From Mycolicibacterium sp. YH-1 (GTDB taxonomy: Bacteria; Actinomycetota; Actinomycetes; Mycobacteriales; Mycobacteriaceae): DNA of 64,000 nucleotides. Below are positions 1 through 8,186 of the stretch, piece after piece. The notes beneath the pieces were generated by a model. That model was not told the DNA's origin. It made no database searches and worked only from the letters and a program-made list of their open reading frames with translations. Positions within the stretch are counted from its first letter, which is position 1. Every line of letters begins with the position of its first letter. The translations under genes and the position numbers were made by a program. Location of the stretch: positions 6,758,001 through 6,822,000 of the forward strand of contig NZ_CP092915.1 of assembly GCF_022557175.1 (NCBI RefSeq), read 5' to 3'.

Positions 1-351
1 GACTCCGCCCAACCCGGCGCGGTGTTCAAGGGCCACAACAACAATGGCGGCAAGGAGTGGACGACCGAGTGCACGGTCACCCATGCCGAACCTGGCCGAG
101 TGTTCGCCTTCGACGTCGTGTACGTCGTCGACGCCGACAGCCCCGTCATCTCGGTCTCGCACTGGCGTTACGACATCGCACCCGTCGACGGTGGCTGCCG
201 TGTCACCGAGCAGACCTGGGACCGACGGCCGGACTGGTTCCGCAAGCCCGCGGAGCAGGCCACCGGCGTCCACGATCGGACGGCCGCCAACGCCGAGCAC
301 ATCAAGCAGACCCTGGATCGCCTCAAGGCGAAGGCCGAAGACGGAGCCTGA
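1..351 (+). CDS. SRPBCC (polyketide cyclase/START-like) protein, 5' end cut by window
   Basis: The frame is open from base 1, so the gene begins before the window. An apparent GTG start at 22 falls inside the region that aligns with the next gene, so it is not the true start. The visible 116 residues are the C-terminal part of a SRPBCC helix-grip protein: the HWRYDIAP and VTEQTWDRRP segments and a C-terminal helix are shared with the following paralogue. These proteins bind small hydrophobic ligands in a cavity; no ligand can be named. Compared with the next gene it carries a few extra residues around YVVDADSP. The stop is 28 bp before the paralogue's ATG, which suggests tandem duplication and co-transcription. 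Confidence 0.85.
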   Translation, partial: DSAQPGAVFKGHNNNGGKEWTTECTVTHAEPGRVFAFDVVYVVDADSPVISVSHWRYDIAPVDGGCRVTEQTWDRRPDWFRKPAEQATGVHDRTAANAEHIKQTLDRLKAKAEDGA

Positions 352-379
352 CGCTCCGAACCCTCGATACGATCGCCGC

Positions 380-847
380 ATGACACCACTCGGCCCCGCC
401 TCCGCCCAGGCCTCGATGACGATCACCGCCGCACCCGAAGCGGTGTACGCGCTGATCACGGACCTCCCGACCATGGCGGCGCTGGCAGAGGAGACCGACG
501 CGATGGAGTGGCATCAGGGCGATAGCGCCACACCGGGTGCGGTGTTCAAGGGCCACAACAGCAACGGTGGCCGGAAGTGGACGACGATGTGCACGGTGAC
601 GCACGCCGAGCCAGGCAGGACGTTCGGATTCGACGTGAAGAGCCTCGTCATCCCCGTGGCGCACTGGCGCTACGACATCGCACCGGCCGAGGGTGGCTGC
701 ACCGTCACCGAGCAGACGTGGGACCGGCGCCCCGGCTGGTTCCGCAAGGTGGCCGGGTTGGCTACCGGCGTCAGCGACCGCGAATCCGCCAACGCCCAGC
801 ACATCCGGCTGACGCTGGAGCGCTTGAAGGCCAAGGCTGAAGCCTGA
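380..847 (+). CDS. SRPBCC family protein, tandem paralogue
   Basis: 155-residue protein, complete and of usual SRPBCC length. The N-terminus (MTITAAPEAVYALITDL) is the first strand and helix of the helix-grip fold; the C-terminal half closely matches the truncated gene just upstream. The ATG at 380 is chosen because the domain starts about 12 residues later; the same frame stays open further upstream but that stretch is antisense-like arginine/serine-rich sequence. The family includes polyketide cyclases, lipid carriers and coenzyme Q-binding proteins, so the call is fold-level only. It converges on the flavin oxidoreductase, with 15 bp between the stops. Confidence 0.85.
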   Translation: MTPLGPASAQASMTITAAPEAVYALITDLPTMAALAEETDAMEWHQGDSATPGAVFKGHNSNGGRKWTTMCTVTHAEPGRTFGFDVKSLVIPVAHWRYDIAPAEGGCTVTEQTWDRRPGWFRKVAGLATGVSDRESANAQHIRLTLERLKAKAEA

Positions 848-862
848 TTCACGCGGCCTGAT

Positions 863-2248
863 TCACGGCCTGCCGGTGATGACGTCGGCGACCCGCGCGA
901 TCGGCGAGGTGGTGGCGCGACCGCCGGCCTCGTGCCGGTCGGCGAGCTTGTAGGCGATGTAGAGGCCCCGTACTCCCAGCCAGCGCAGCGGTTCGGGCTC
1001 CCAGTTACGCGAGACGTGGCCGACCCAGGGAAGTTCTACCCGCGGGGTCGCCTGCTCGAGCACCAGGTCAGCCAGGGTGCGGCCGGCGAGGTTGGTCGCC
1101 GTCACGCCGTGGCCGACGTAGCCGCCAGCCCAGCCCAATCCGCTGACCCGGTCCAGCGCGACCCCGGCCTCCCAGTCCCGCGGCACGGCGAGCACGCCGC
1201 ACCACCCATGCGCGATCGGGACATCGCGGACCTGGGGCAGGACGTCATGTAGCACCTGAGACAAGTGGCGGATGGTGCGCGCGGGCACCCGACCGTCGAC
1301 GTCGGTACGCGACGCATAGCGGTAGGGCACGCTGCGGCCGCCGATGGCGATGCGGTCGTCGACGGTGCGCTGGGCGTAGAAGAAGCCGTGCGCGGTGTCA
1401 CCGACGGTCTCACGGCCGTTCCAGCCGATCGACTCCCACCGCTCGGCGCTGATGGGCTCGGTGGCGATCATCGAACTGTTCATCGGCAGCCAGCGTCGGC
1501 GCAGACCGCTCAGCCCAGGCGTGAATCCCTCGGTGGCGCGCAACACGATCTGCGCGCTGACCGTGCCGAGCGGCGTGGTTGCGCGGCCCGCCGCGATCTC
1601 GGTGACGGGCGAGCGCTCGTAAATCTGCACGCCGAGACGTTCGACGGCTTCGGCCAGACCCGTCGCGAGGTGGGCGGGCTGAATCCGTGCGCAGTGCGGC
1701 GTGTGGTAGGCCGACGTCACGTTGGCAAATCGAATACGTTGCGCCGCTTCGGCTGTCGTCAACGGTTCGATACCTTCGACGCCCCACTTGCGCTCCTCCG
1801 CGATCGCATCGGCAAGTCGGGTGGCCTGCGCGCGGTTGCGGGCGATCTCGAGGCTGCCGCCCTTGACGATGCCCGCGTCGATACCCTCACGCTCGGCCAC
1901 CGAGGCCACCTCGTCGACGGCGTCGTTGAGTGCGCGCTGCCAGGCGAGGACGCCGTCGCGGCCGTATTGCTTGGCCATCGCGTTGCGGTCCCCCGGTACG
2001 AGGCCCGACAGCCACCCACCGTTTCGGCCCGAGGCACCGAAGCCCGCAAAGCGCGCCTCGAGGACGACAACGCGCAGACTCGGGTCGGCCCTCTTCAGGT
2101 AGTACGCGGTCCAGAGGCCGGTGTAGCCCGCGCCGACGATGCAGACGTCGGCGTCGAGGTTCCCCGGCAGCGATTGACGTGGTGTCGGCAGCCGGTCGAA
2201 CCAGTGGGAGACGAGTCCGTTCTTCGGTGTGGGCTCATGAGTTGGCAC
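863..2248 (-). CDS. FAD-dependent oxidoreductase of the DAO (glycine/D-amino-acid oxidase) family
   Basis: 461 residues from a GTG start. The Rossmann FAD site is near residues 35-65 (DVCIVGAGYTGLWTAYYL, ending in VVLEA), followed by the GASGRNGGW motif seen in DAO/gamma-glutamylputrescine oxidase-like enzymes. The C-terminal AGGYVGHGVTATNLAGRTLADL is the second FAD-contact segment. The enzyme is expected to oxidise a C-N bond of an amine or amino acid with oxygen as acceptor, in the cytosol. The substrate is unknown. It is divergent from the crotonase at 2289, with a 40-bp shared promoter region. Confidence 0.88.
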   Translation of the reverse strand: MPTHEPTPKNGLVSHWFDRLPTPRQSLPGNLDADVCIVGAGYTGLWTAYYLKRADPSLRVVVLEARFAGFGASGRNGGWLSGLVPGDRNAMAKQYGRDGVLAWQRALNDAVDEVASVAEREGIDAGIVKGGSLEIARNRAQATRLADAIAEERKWGVEGIEPLTTAEAAQRIRFANVTSAYHTPHCARIQPAHLATGLAEAVERLGVQIYERSPVTEIAAGRATTPLGTVSAQIVLRATEGFTPGLSGLRRRWLPMNSSMIATEPISAERWESIGWNGRETVGDTAHGFFYAQRTVDDRIAIGGRSVPYRYASRTDVDGRVPARTIRHLSQVLHDVLPQVRDVPIAHGWCGVLAVPRDWEAGVALDRVSGLGWAGGYVGHGVTATNLAGRTLADLVLEQATPRVELPWVGHVSRNWEPEPLRWLGVRGLYIAYKLADRHEAGGRATTSPIARVADVITGRP

Positions 2249-2288
2249 GAACCAATTGTGTCAGCCGCCGTGGTGGTCTAATCGGCTC

Positions 2289-2942
2289 ATGACCGCTCTC
2301 CAGCGCCGCGACGCCGTGTACGTGTTAACCCTCGGTGATGACGAGAACCGGTTCCACCCCGACCGCGTGGCGGCGATCAATGCCGCGCTCGACGAGGTGG
2401 AGGCCGCGCCCGGGCCCAAGGCCGTCGTCACGACCGGTGTTGGAAAGTTCTACTCCAACGGCCTGGACCTGGCCTTCATGGCGGAGAACCCCGATGCGGC
2501 CGAGGCGAACCTGCGGGAGGTGCACGCGCTGTTCGTCCGGGTGCTGACGTTCCCGGCCCCGATGGTTGCCGCCCTGCAGGGGCACGCGTTCGCCGCAGGC
2601 GCCATGCTCGCGCTGGCCCATGACCTGTCGATCATGCGGTCCGACCGCGGCTACTTCTGCCTGCCCGAGGTGGATCTCGGCATCCCGTTCACCCCGGGCA
2701 TGAACGCATTGATCCGAGCGCGCCTGCCCATCGCCACCGCGCACGAGGCAATGACGACGGCGCGGCGCTACGGCGGCGACGAGGCGCACGACGTGGGCAT
2801 CGTCATGGGCGTCGGCACCGAGCACGAGATCCTCGACATCGCCGTGGCCCGCGCCGCCGAGCGTGCGGCCAAGGCCGGACCCACTATGGGTGCGATCAAG
2901 GCCGGACTCTACGCCGAGGTGGTCTCTGCGCTCGCCGGCTAG
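2289..2942 (+). CDS. Enoyl-CoA hydratase/isomerase family protein, delta3-delta2-isomerase-like
   Basis: 217 residues, short for a crotonase. The frame continues upstream to 2256, but the ATG at 2289 starts directly before the first strand (DAVYVLTLGDDENRF). The oxyanion-hole segments are visible: GVGKFYSNGLDLAFM and GHAFAAGAMLAL. The first hydratase glutamate position is Met, while the second (in CLPEVDLGIPF) is kept; a single glutamate is the arrangement seen in delta3,delta2-enoyl-CoA isomerases. The inferred role is moving a double bond in unsaturated fatty acyl-CoA beta-oxidation. The last 4 bp overlap the convergent DUF222-HNH gene. Confidence 0.85.
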   Translation: MTALQRRDAVYVLTLGDDENRFHPDRVAAINAALDEVEAAPGPKAVVTTGVGKFYSNGLDLAFMAENPDAAEANLREVHALFVRVLTFPAPMVAALQGHAFAAGAMLALAHDLSIMRSDRGYFCLPEVDLGIPFTPGMNALIRARLPIATAHEAMTTARRYGGDEAHDVGIVMGVGTEHEILDIAVARAAERAAKAGPTMGAIKAGLYAEVVSALAG

Positions 2943-4486
2943 AACGGCGGTATCGCGCTGAGCGCCGCCTGGGCTGCGTCCGCCATGTTGCGCCGGCGCT
3001 CATCGTCGACGCGACGTTGGCGGTCCTGGCTGCGGGTGCTCCTGCGGCGCGGCATCGTCAGGCCGCTGTTCGAGCCCGCACGGCTTCGCGCCGTCACCGT
3101 CACCGATGCGGTGGGTTCGCACAACGACGGGAACAACAGTCGGCTGCCGGGTCGGGTGGTGTGGGTCTGTCCACCCGGTGAAGTCCAGATGACCGTGCCG
3201 TCGGGCAGTTGACGATCGTGCCAACCCCCGTCCCCGCTCCAGAACGTCTTGAGCAAGTGGTGAAAACGGCACAGGCACTTGAGGTTCGATGCACAGGTGG
3301 GACCCACCGGATGCGGAATGGTGTGGTCGATATCGCAGCGTTCGGCGGGTTCGTCGCAGCCCGGGAATCGACACGTCAGATCGCGGCACCGAACGAAGTC
3401 GGCAAGCTTCGGCGACGGCGTGTACCGCGGTTCGGGTGGGCTGTCGCCGGGATGGACGATCTTCTTGATGGAGGCGGTCAGTGCCGCTCGGCGGGCGATG
3501 GGGCCCGGCAGGAACGACCCACCCATCATCACTGCCGGTGGTGCGGCCGACGGTTCGCCAGGGTCGTCGTCACACAGTGCTTCGGCCAGTGTGAGGTCAC
3601 GAAGCGGCCGGGTGTACTGACGCGATGGCCTGCCGTCGAGGGCGGCGTGCTGGGCGGCCGCGTCAACGGCGGGGCTGGACCCGGCAATGGTGTCGTGCTG
3701 AGCGACAACGTGAATCACCACGCTGCCCGGAGACGGTGCCTCGGCGGCATCGCAATCGGGGCTCCCGCAGAGGCAGGCCAACCGGTCCGCGGCGTTGGCG
3801 AGCGCACCCAGCGCGTCAGCTCGGCGTTGATCGCGGGTGCGGGGATCGGCCGCACAGGTGGTGCCCGCAAGCGCATCGAGTCTGCGGTCCAGCGCCGTGG
3901 CGTCGTGGGCGAACAGAGTGCCCCACAGCGAGGCGAGTCCATCTCCATCGCTGTGCACGTCCACGCTGCGAGTGCGGGCCCCGTCCTGAGTGCGCCGCAC
4001 GGCATGCGGGTCGAAGTCGCGAATCAGGGCGTCGATGGTCTGTTCGGTCTTGTTCTGCGACATCGACTCCCATTGGCGCAGGGCCTCGGCGAGGGCGGCG
4101 TCAACGGCGCGCAGCGCCTGGGGGTCCTTGATCAGCATCGTGCGCCACACGATCGTCTTCACCAGGAGGTAGGACACCAGACCGTCGACGAACACCGAAC
4201 CAACCATCGGTAACCGGTCGCGAAGCGCGGTGCCGACCAGCAGCAGACGCGAGGCGGCGCCGGACGTGAGTTGTTGCGCCGCACCGATCTCGGCGCAGAC
4301 CGCTCCCCAGTTGTCCAGGTACCACTGTTCACGTTCGGCCGACCCATCGGCGGCCTGGTAGGCGTCGAGCATCGCGACCATCGCGGCCAACCGGCGCGCA
4401 CACGCGGCGGCCTCCACCCGCGCCCAGGCCCCCACCCCCGCGCCACTGACCGCCCCATAGGCCTTCGCCACCAATTCATCGAACAT
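2939..4486 (-). CDS. DUF222 / HNH endonuclease domain protein (13E12 repeat family)
   Basis: 515 residues from the ATG at 4486. The frame runs on to 4657 but that extension is encoded by the tandem repeats and is unlikely to be translated. The N-terminal two-thirds is the helical DUF222 region; the C-terminal HNH module reads CRFPGCDEPAERCDIDHTIP, then CLCRFHH, giving the Cys pairs and histidines of a zinc-bound HNH nuclease. A basic tail rich in Arg follows (PRRRSTRSQDRQRR). The family is multicopy in mycobacteria; in M. tuberculosis the REP13E12 copies serve as attachment sites for prophage phiRv1. Biological role unknown. No phage genes are seen beside this copy. Confidence 0.88.
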   Translation of the reverse strand: MFDELVAKAYGAVSGAGVGAWARVEAAACARRLAAMVAMLDAYQAADGSAEREQWYLDNWGAVCAEIGAAQQLTSGAASRLLLVGTALRDRLPMVGSVFVDGLVSYLLVKTIVWRTMLIKDPQALRAVDAALAEALRQWESMSQNKTEQTIDALIRDFDPHAVRRTQDGARTRSVDVHSDGDGLASLWGTLFAHDATALDRRLDALAGTTCAADPRTRDQRRADALGALANAADRLACLCGSPDCDAAEAPSPGSVVIHVVAQHDTIAGSSPAVDAAAQHAALDGRPSRQYTRPLRDLTLAEALCDDDPGEPSAAPPAVMMGGSFLPGPIARRAALTASIKKIVHPGDSPPEPRYTPSPKLADFVRCRDLTCRFPGCDEPAERCDIDHTIPHPVGPTCASNLKCLCRFHHLLKTFWSGDGGWHDRQLPDGTVIWTSPGGQTHTTRPGSRLLFPSLCEPTASVTVTARSRAGSNSGLTMPRRRSTRSQDRQRRVDDERRRNMADAAQAALSAIPPF

Positions 4487-4580
4487 ACGTGCGAATCTAA
4501 GGCTGTCCACTGACTCAAGTTCTGGACAGAACCGACACACGCCAGGACCGCGCCCACTGCCTGTGGATGAAATCGCGTCT

Positions 4581-4640
4581 GTGTATAACTGTCGGCTCGC
4601 CGACGTGGATAACTGTTGGCTCGCCGACGTGGATAACCGT
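4581..4640. repeat. 24-bp tandem repeats with DnaA-box-like 9-mers
   Basis: Two 24-bp units (4581-4604 and 4605-4628) and a 12-bp half unit (4629-4640). Each starts GTG(G/T)ATAAC and the full units end GGCTCGCCGAC. With the base before them they give 9-mers resembling TGTGGATAA at 4580-4588, 4604-4612 and 4628-4636; a further TGTGGATGA lies at 4562-4570. All have the same orientation. They fill the gap between the DUF222-HNH start and the stop of the next gene. The repeat is plain; the DnaA reading is speculative. Confidence 0.75.
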
Positions 4641-5471
4641 CTAGCCCACCGGACCAAACGCGTAGCGGTGATATTGCGCCATGTACCGCAGCACCGGGAC
4701 CGGCTTCATGGTGGCCAGCATCAACCGGTAGTACCAGGGCAACGTGTTGAACACCGGATCGTCGAAGGGTGATACCCGGGCCAGCAGCCGGGTGCCCGGC
4801 ACTGCGCGCAGGATGTCCTCGGGACTGTCGACGGCCCAATGCAGTTTCGCTCCGGATCGGCGCACCACGCTGTTGCTCCACTGCGCTTTGATGCCGAGGG
4901 TGTTGAACGCATCGAATTGCAGTTCCCCGGAAGGGAACCCGTCGACGATGCGGCGCAGTAGCGCGACCCCGTCGTGTTCGGTGAGATACATCGTCAGCCC
5001 TTCACCGATCATCAGGGTCGGCCGGTCGGCCGGGATGTCACTCAACCAGGCCGGGTCGGTCACCGAGGCCGCCACCACGTGATAGCGCTCGGCCGACGGG
5101 TAGAGCTGCTCGCGCAGGTGCGCCACGTCGGGATAGTCGATGTCGTACCAATCGACTCCGGGTCCCGGCTGCAGCCGGAAGAACCGGCCGTCCAGGCCAC
5201 AACCCAGATGCAGCACGACGGCTTCGGGATGCACGGCCAGGAACTGCCGGGTCCACCGGTCGAAGTGCGCGCTGCGAGTAGTCACCGACGGCGAGTTGCG
5301 CGCCGTGATCGACGTCCGCGACCAGTCGTAGTCGATGCGATCCACGACATCCCTGGCCCAGGTGTCGTGCAGCACCGAGTTGGGCAGATCGGCATCCAGG
5401 GCCTTGGCGTACAACGTGGCCAGCATGGTCTGCGGCGATCCGGACAGGTCGACGCGCAGCTTGTCCGTCAT
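4641..5471 (-). CDS. Class I SAM-dependent methyltransferase, LCMT/TcmP-like
   Basis: 276 residues from ATG. The SAM site is in AVVLHLGCGLDGRFFRL, followed by WYDIDYPDVAHLRE and, after about 60 residues, MIGEGLTMYL; this order (GCGLD, DxDxP, GEGLTMYL) is the signature of the leucine carboxyl methyltransferase/TcmP group. Members methylate carboxyl or hydroxyl groups of small molecules or protein C-termini; the substrate here is unknown. The C-terminus (about residues 205-276) is a helical lid. It stands alone, 64 bp downstream of the SDR operon on the same strand. Confidence 0.87.
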   Translation of the reverse strand: MTDKLRVDLSGSPQTMLATLYAKALDADLPNSVLHDTWARDVVDRIDYDWSRTSITARNSPSVTTRSAHFDRWTRQFLAVHPEAVVLHLGCGLDGRFFRLQPGPGVDWYDIDYPDVAHLREQLYPSAERYHVVAASVTDPAWLSDIPADRPTLMIGEGLTMYLTEHDGVALLRRIVDGFPSGELQFDAFNTLGIKAQWSNSVVRRSGAKLHWAVDSPEDILRAVPGTRLLARVSPFDDPVFNTLPWYYRLMLATMKPVPVLRYMAQYHRYAFGPVG

Positions 5472-5534
5472 GGCGTCCAGGCTAGGCCGGTCCTGCGCAC
5501 ACGCCCAGTACCTGAACGGCGGACCGCGCGTCGT

Positions 5535-6587
5535 TCAGCCGGCCTGCTTGCTCTTGCGCCTGCTGTCGCGCAGCCCCGCCCAGAACGTCGCGGCCTCGCG
5601 GATCGACTCCTCGACCGGCCTTGGCTGCCAACCCAGTTCACGCTTCGCCTTGCTGCAGTCGACCGGCGCCTCGGCGCGCATCAAGCGCAGTGAGTTGATC
5701 GACAGCTGCTCGTCGGTGCCCTTGAATCGGCCCTTGGCACTGCCGAGGGCCGCCATCGCGTAGGACACCGGCAGCGGTACCGACTTGGTCGGGGCAGGCA
5801 TTCCGGCGGCCTCGGCGGCGATGCGGACGACGTCGGCGTTGGTGATCATCCGGTCCGATATCAGGTATCGCTCGCCGACGCGGCCCTTGTCTGCGGCCAG
5901 AATCATCGCGCGGGCGGCGTCGTCCACGCCGACGGCCTCGAGTTCGATACCGCTCATCACGAACGGCAGCTTGCCGAACGCGGCGCCGGCGATGATCGCG
6001 CCGTGCGGGGTTCGGCCCCAGTCGCCCGCGCCATAGGTGGTCGACACGCACATGGCGACGGCGGGCAGTCCACGCTCGCGGGCGTACTGCAGCACCAGGT
6101 TCTCCGCCTGCACACGCGAGCGGACGTACGCGGTGAGCCGCTTGTCGTGGACGTCGGCGATGACGTCGGCCTCGGTGGACGTGCGTCCGCGCTTGCGGCC
6201 GACGGTGGCATAGCTGCTGGTGAAGACGAAGCGTCGCAGGGTGGCGGCGATGGCGGGCTCGACGGCGATCTCGAGCACGTTGCGCGTGCCCTCGACGTTG
6301 GTGCGAAACAGCGGTGCCGGGTCGCGCAGCCAGCCCCGCGTGTCGACCACGCAGTAGTAGACGACGTCGACGCCGGTCATGGCCTCGCGCAGGACCTCGT
6401 CGCTCCAGATGTCGCCGACAAAGCGCGTCACCTCGAGGTCATCGATGCCGATGGTGGTGGCGCCCTCGCGCACCATGACGCGCACGTTCTGGCCCTCGGC
6501 GACGAGCTGGCGGGTGACGTGGCTGCCGAGATAGCCGTTGGCCCCGATGACCAGGCTCGTCGAATTCCCGGACTGGTTCGCTGTCAC
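5535..6587 (-). CDS. Extended SDR: NAD-dependent epimerase/dehydratase
   Basis: 350 residues with the GTG start at 6587 overlapping the TGA of the SnoaL-like gene (GTGA), which decides the start over the longer reading to 6614. N-terminal TSLVIGANGYLGSHVTRQL is the NAD(P) glycine motif. The active-site Ser/Thr lies in VFTSSYATVG; a canonical YxxxK is not obvious in the usual place, so the redox activity may be altered. Extended SDRs of this kind include 3-beta-hydroxysteroid dehydrogenase-like and dihydroflavonol reductase-like enzymes. It matches, from memory, the position of Rv0139 next to Rv0138, msrA and cyp138 in M. tuberculosis. The KstR-like site upstream hints at sterol or lipid metabolism. 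Confidence 0.86.
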   Translation of the reverse strand: MTANQSGNSTSLVIGANGYLGSHVTRQLVAEGQNVRVMVREGATTIGIDDLEVTRFVGDIWSDEVLREAMTGVDVVYYCVVDTRGWLRDPAPLFRTNVEGTRNVLEIAVEPAIAATLRRFVFTSSYATVGRKRGRTSTEADVIADVHDKRLTAYVRSRVQAENLVLQYARERGLPAVAMCVSTTYGAGDWGRTPHGAIIAGAAFGKLPFVMSGIELEAVGVDDAARAMILAADKGRVGERYLISDRMITNADVVRIAAEAAGMPAPTKSVPLPVSYAMAALGSAKGRFKGTDEQLSINSLRLMRAEAPVDCSKAKRELGWQPRPVEESIREAATFWAGLRDSRRKSKQAG

Positions 6588-7090
6588 AGCGTGCGCCCCA
6601 CCTGCTGCATCCACTTCTCGGCCTCCTCGGGCAGCGTGCCGAGCTCATTGGCCTTCCTGCACCACTTCGCGGCCGCAGAGACGAACCGAAGGGGGTTGTA
6701 GACGTCCTCCTGACGGCTCCACTTGCCGTCACCCGCGTAGGTGAGGATCGACAGATTCGTGGCGGTGATGATCGTGCCGTCGCCGGGGTCGCGCATCGGG
6801 TTGTCGAGTTCGCAGATGATGCGCCCGGTGGCCTCGTCGATCACCGACCACAGCGACGGGAATGACGTCATGTAGCTGCCGGGGAAGCTCTCCATGGTCT
6901 GCCAGATCCACGGACGCACCTGTTCGCGGCCGCGCATGGTGCCCGCGGCGTGCTCGACGTAGACCACGTCCTCGGTGTACTGGTCAACCCACGGATCCCA
7001 GTTTCTGGTCTGCGCGGCACGATCGACTATGTTCTCGAATTCGACGAACGCCGAGGCGAGTTCGTCACGACTGAAGGTGTTGCCCGTCAC
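6584..7090 (-). CDS. SnoaL-like / NTF2-fold protein
   Basis: 168 residues from the GTG at 7090. The frame continues upstream but would read through the operator-like palindrome and msrB leader. The sequence [40 protein letters not shown] is the classic start of an NTF2-like cone: a helix, then a metal/substrate-facing strand, followed by a GREQVRPWI helix. Such proteins act as small isomerases, hydrolases, dehydratases or ligand binders; no catalytic claim can be made. It is the first gene of a two-gene operon with the SDR (4-nt overlap), so the two probably act on the same compound. Confidence 0.84.
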   Translation of the reverse strand: MTGNTFSRDELASAFVEFENIVDRAAQTRNWDPWVDQYTEDVVYVEHAAGTMRGREQVRPWIWQTMESFPGSYMTSFPSLWSVIDEATGRIICELDNPMRDPGDGTIITATNLSILTYAGDGKWSRQEDVYNPLRFVSAAAKWCRKANELGTLPEEAEKWMQQVGRTL

Positions 7091-7099
7091 ACCCAGAAC

Positions 7100-7113
7100 T
7101 AGAACACGTTCTA
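7100..7113. promoter_or_regulatory. KstR-like operator upstream of SnoaL/SDR operon
   Basis: The 14-mer TAGAACACGTTCTA fits the published KstR consensus TnnAACnnGTTnnA at every defined base. It lies 9 bp before the GTG of the SnoaL-like gene and about 80 bp before msrB on the other strand. KstR is the TetR repressor of cholesterol and lipid catabolism genes in mycobacteria. The match is by eye; binding is inferred. Confidence 0.55.
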
Positions 7114-7193
7114 CCGGAGTTTGTCGAGGGGCTACGCGCGGAACTTCTGAGGGACACCTGTGGTTATACGAGTGCCGACCCAAGGAGGTCACA

Positions 7194-7652
7194 GTGGAGA
7201 AGGTCTACAACAAGAACCCCGCGGCCGTGAGCGCGCTCTCCCCGGAGCAGTACCAAGTCACCCAGGAGAACGGCACCGAGCGACCGTTCACCGGCGAGTA
7301 CTGGGATAACCACGCCGCGGGCCTCTACGTCGACGTGGTGTCGGGCGAGCCGTTGTTCGCCTCGACCGACAAGTTCGACAGCGGATCGGGCTGGCCGAGC
7401 TTCACCAAGCCCGTCGAATCGGCCAACGTGTCGTGCAAGCGCGACTTCAGTCATCTGATGCTGCGGACCGAGGTCCGGTCCACACACGGGGACAGCCACC
7501 TCGGCCACGTCTTCAAGGACGGTCCGGCGCAGGCGGGTGGCTTGCGCTACTGCATCAACTCGGCTTCGCTGAGATTCATCGCGCTCGAGGACCTCGAGGC
7601 GCAGGGCTACGGCGAATATGTGTCGCTGTTCAATGAGGAGGCGCAGGCATGA
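7194..7652 (+). CDS. msrB: Peptide-methionine (R)-S-oxide reductase MsrB
   Basis: 152 residues from a GTG preceded by a strong AAGGAGGT site ending 4 bp upstream; this rules out the longer upstream frame. It reduces methionine-R-sulfoxide in proteins in the cytosol. Visible MsrB motifs are [19 protein letters not shown] and [14 protein letters not shown], whose Cys120 is the catalytic cysteine. The two CxxC zinc motifs of many MsrBs are absent. Cys81 (NVSCKRD) is a possible resolving cysteine. The stop overlaps the start of msrA by 4 nt, so both stereoisomers of oxidised methionine are handled by one operon. Confidence 0.95.
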   Translation: MEKVYNKNPAAVSALSPEQYQVTQENGTERPFTGEYWDNHAAGLYVDVVSGEPLFASTDKFDSGSGWPSFTKPVESANVSCKRDFSHLMLRTEVRSTHGDSHLGHVFKDGPAQAGGLRYCINSASLRFIALEDLEAQGYGEYVSLFNEEAQA

Positions 7653-8164
7653 CGACCACACAGACCGCGGTACTGGCCGGTGGATGCTTCTGGGGCATGC
7701 AGGATCTGATCCGCAAGCAGCCAGGCGTGGTGAGCACCCGCGTGGGCTACACCGGTGGCCGCAACGACCACCCGACGTACCGCAATCACCCCGGTCACGC
7801 CGAGGCCATCGAGATCGAATACGCCCCGGCCCAGACCGACTACCGGGCGATTCTGGAGTTCTTCTTCCAGATCCACGATCCGAGCACCAAGGACCGCCAG
7901 GGCAATGACGTGGGGTCCAGCTACCGGTCGGCGATCTTCTACCTCGACGACGAGCAGAAGCGTGTCGCCGAGGACACCATTGCCGACGTCGACGCCTCGG
8001 GGCTATGGCCGGGCAAGGTCGTCACCGAAGTGACACCGGCCGTTGACTTCTGGGAGGCCGAGCCGGAGCATCAGGACTACCTGGAGCACTACCCCAACGG
8101 CTACACGTGCCACTTCCCGCGGCCGGGCTGGAAGCTGCCGAGGCGCGAAACCGCCTCGCAGTAA
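7649..8164 (+). CDS. msrA: Peptide-methionine (S)-S-oxide reductase MsrA
   Basis: 171 residues, ATG overlapping the msrB stop (ATGA). It reduces methionine-S-sulfoxide. GGCFWGMQ near the N-terminus carries catalytic Cys13; [22 protein letters not shown] and the [19 protein letters not shown] segment are all standard MsrA features. The [21 protein letters not shown] tail is typical of the mycobacterial form, with a second cysteine that may resolve the sulfenate. From memory, M. tuberculosis msrA (Rv0137c) also lies beside cyp138 (Rv0136). The stop codon lies inside a 14-bp direct duplication (8149-8175). Confidence 0.95.
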   Translation: MTTTQTAVLAGGCFWGMQDLIRKQPGVVSTRVGYTGGRNDHPTYRNHPGHAEAIEIEYAPAQTDYRAILEFFFQIHDPSTKDRQGNDVGSSYRSAIFYLDDEQKRVAEDTIADVDASGLWPGKVVTEVTPAVDFWEAEPEHQDYLEHYPNGYTCHFPRPGWKLPRRETASQ

Positions 8165-8186
8165 CCGCCTCGCAGGAAACACCGGT

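Noticed and set aside
845..871. Repeated GCCTGATTCACG at the SRPBCC/oxidoreductase convergent end
   Set aside because: Two short copies, no symmetry. Probably slippage.
2939..4486. Prophage or integration site at the 13E12-type gene
   Set aside because: No integrase, phage gene or duplicated attachment core is visible nearby. The gene looks intact.
8149..8175. 14-bp direct repeat (AACCGCCTCGCAG twice) at the msrA stop
   Set aside because: Only two copies, one containing the stop codon. Looks like replication slippage, not a functional site.
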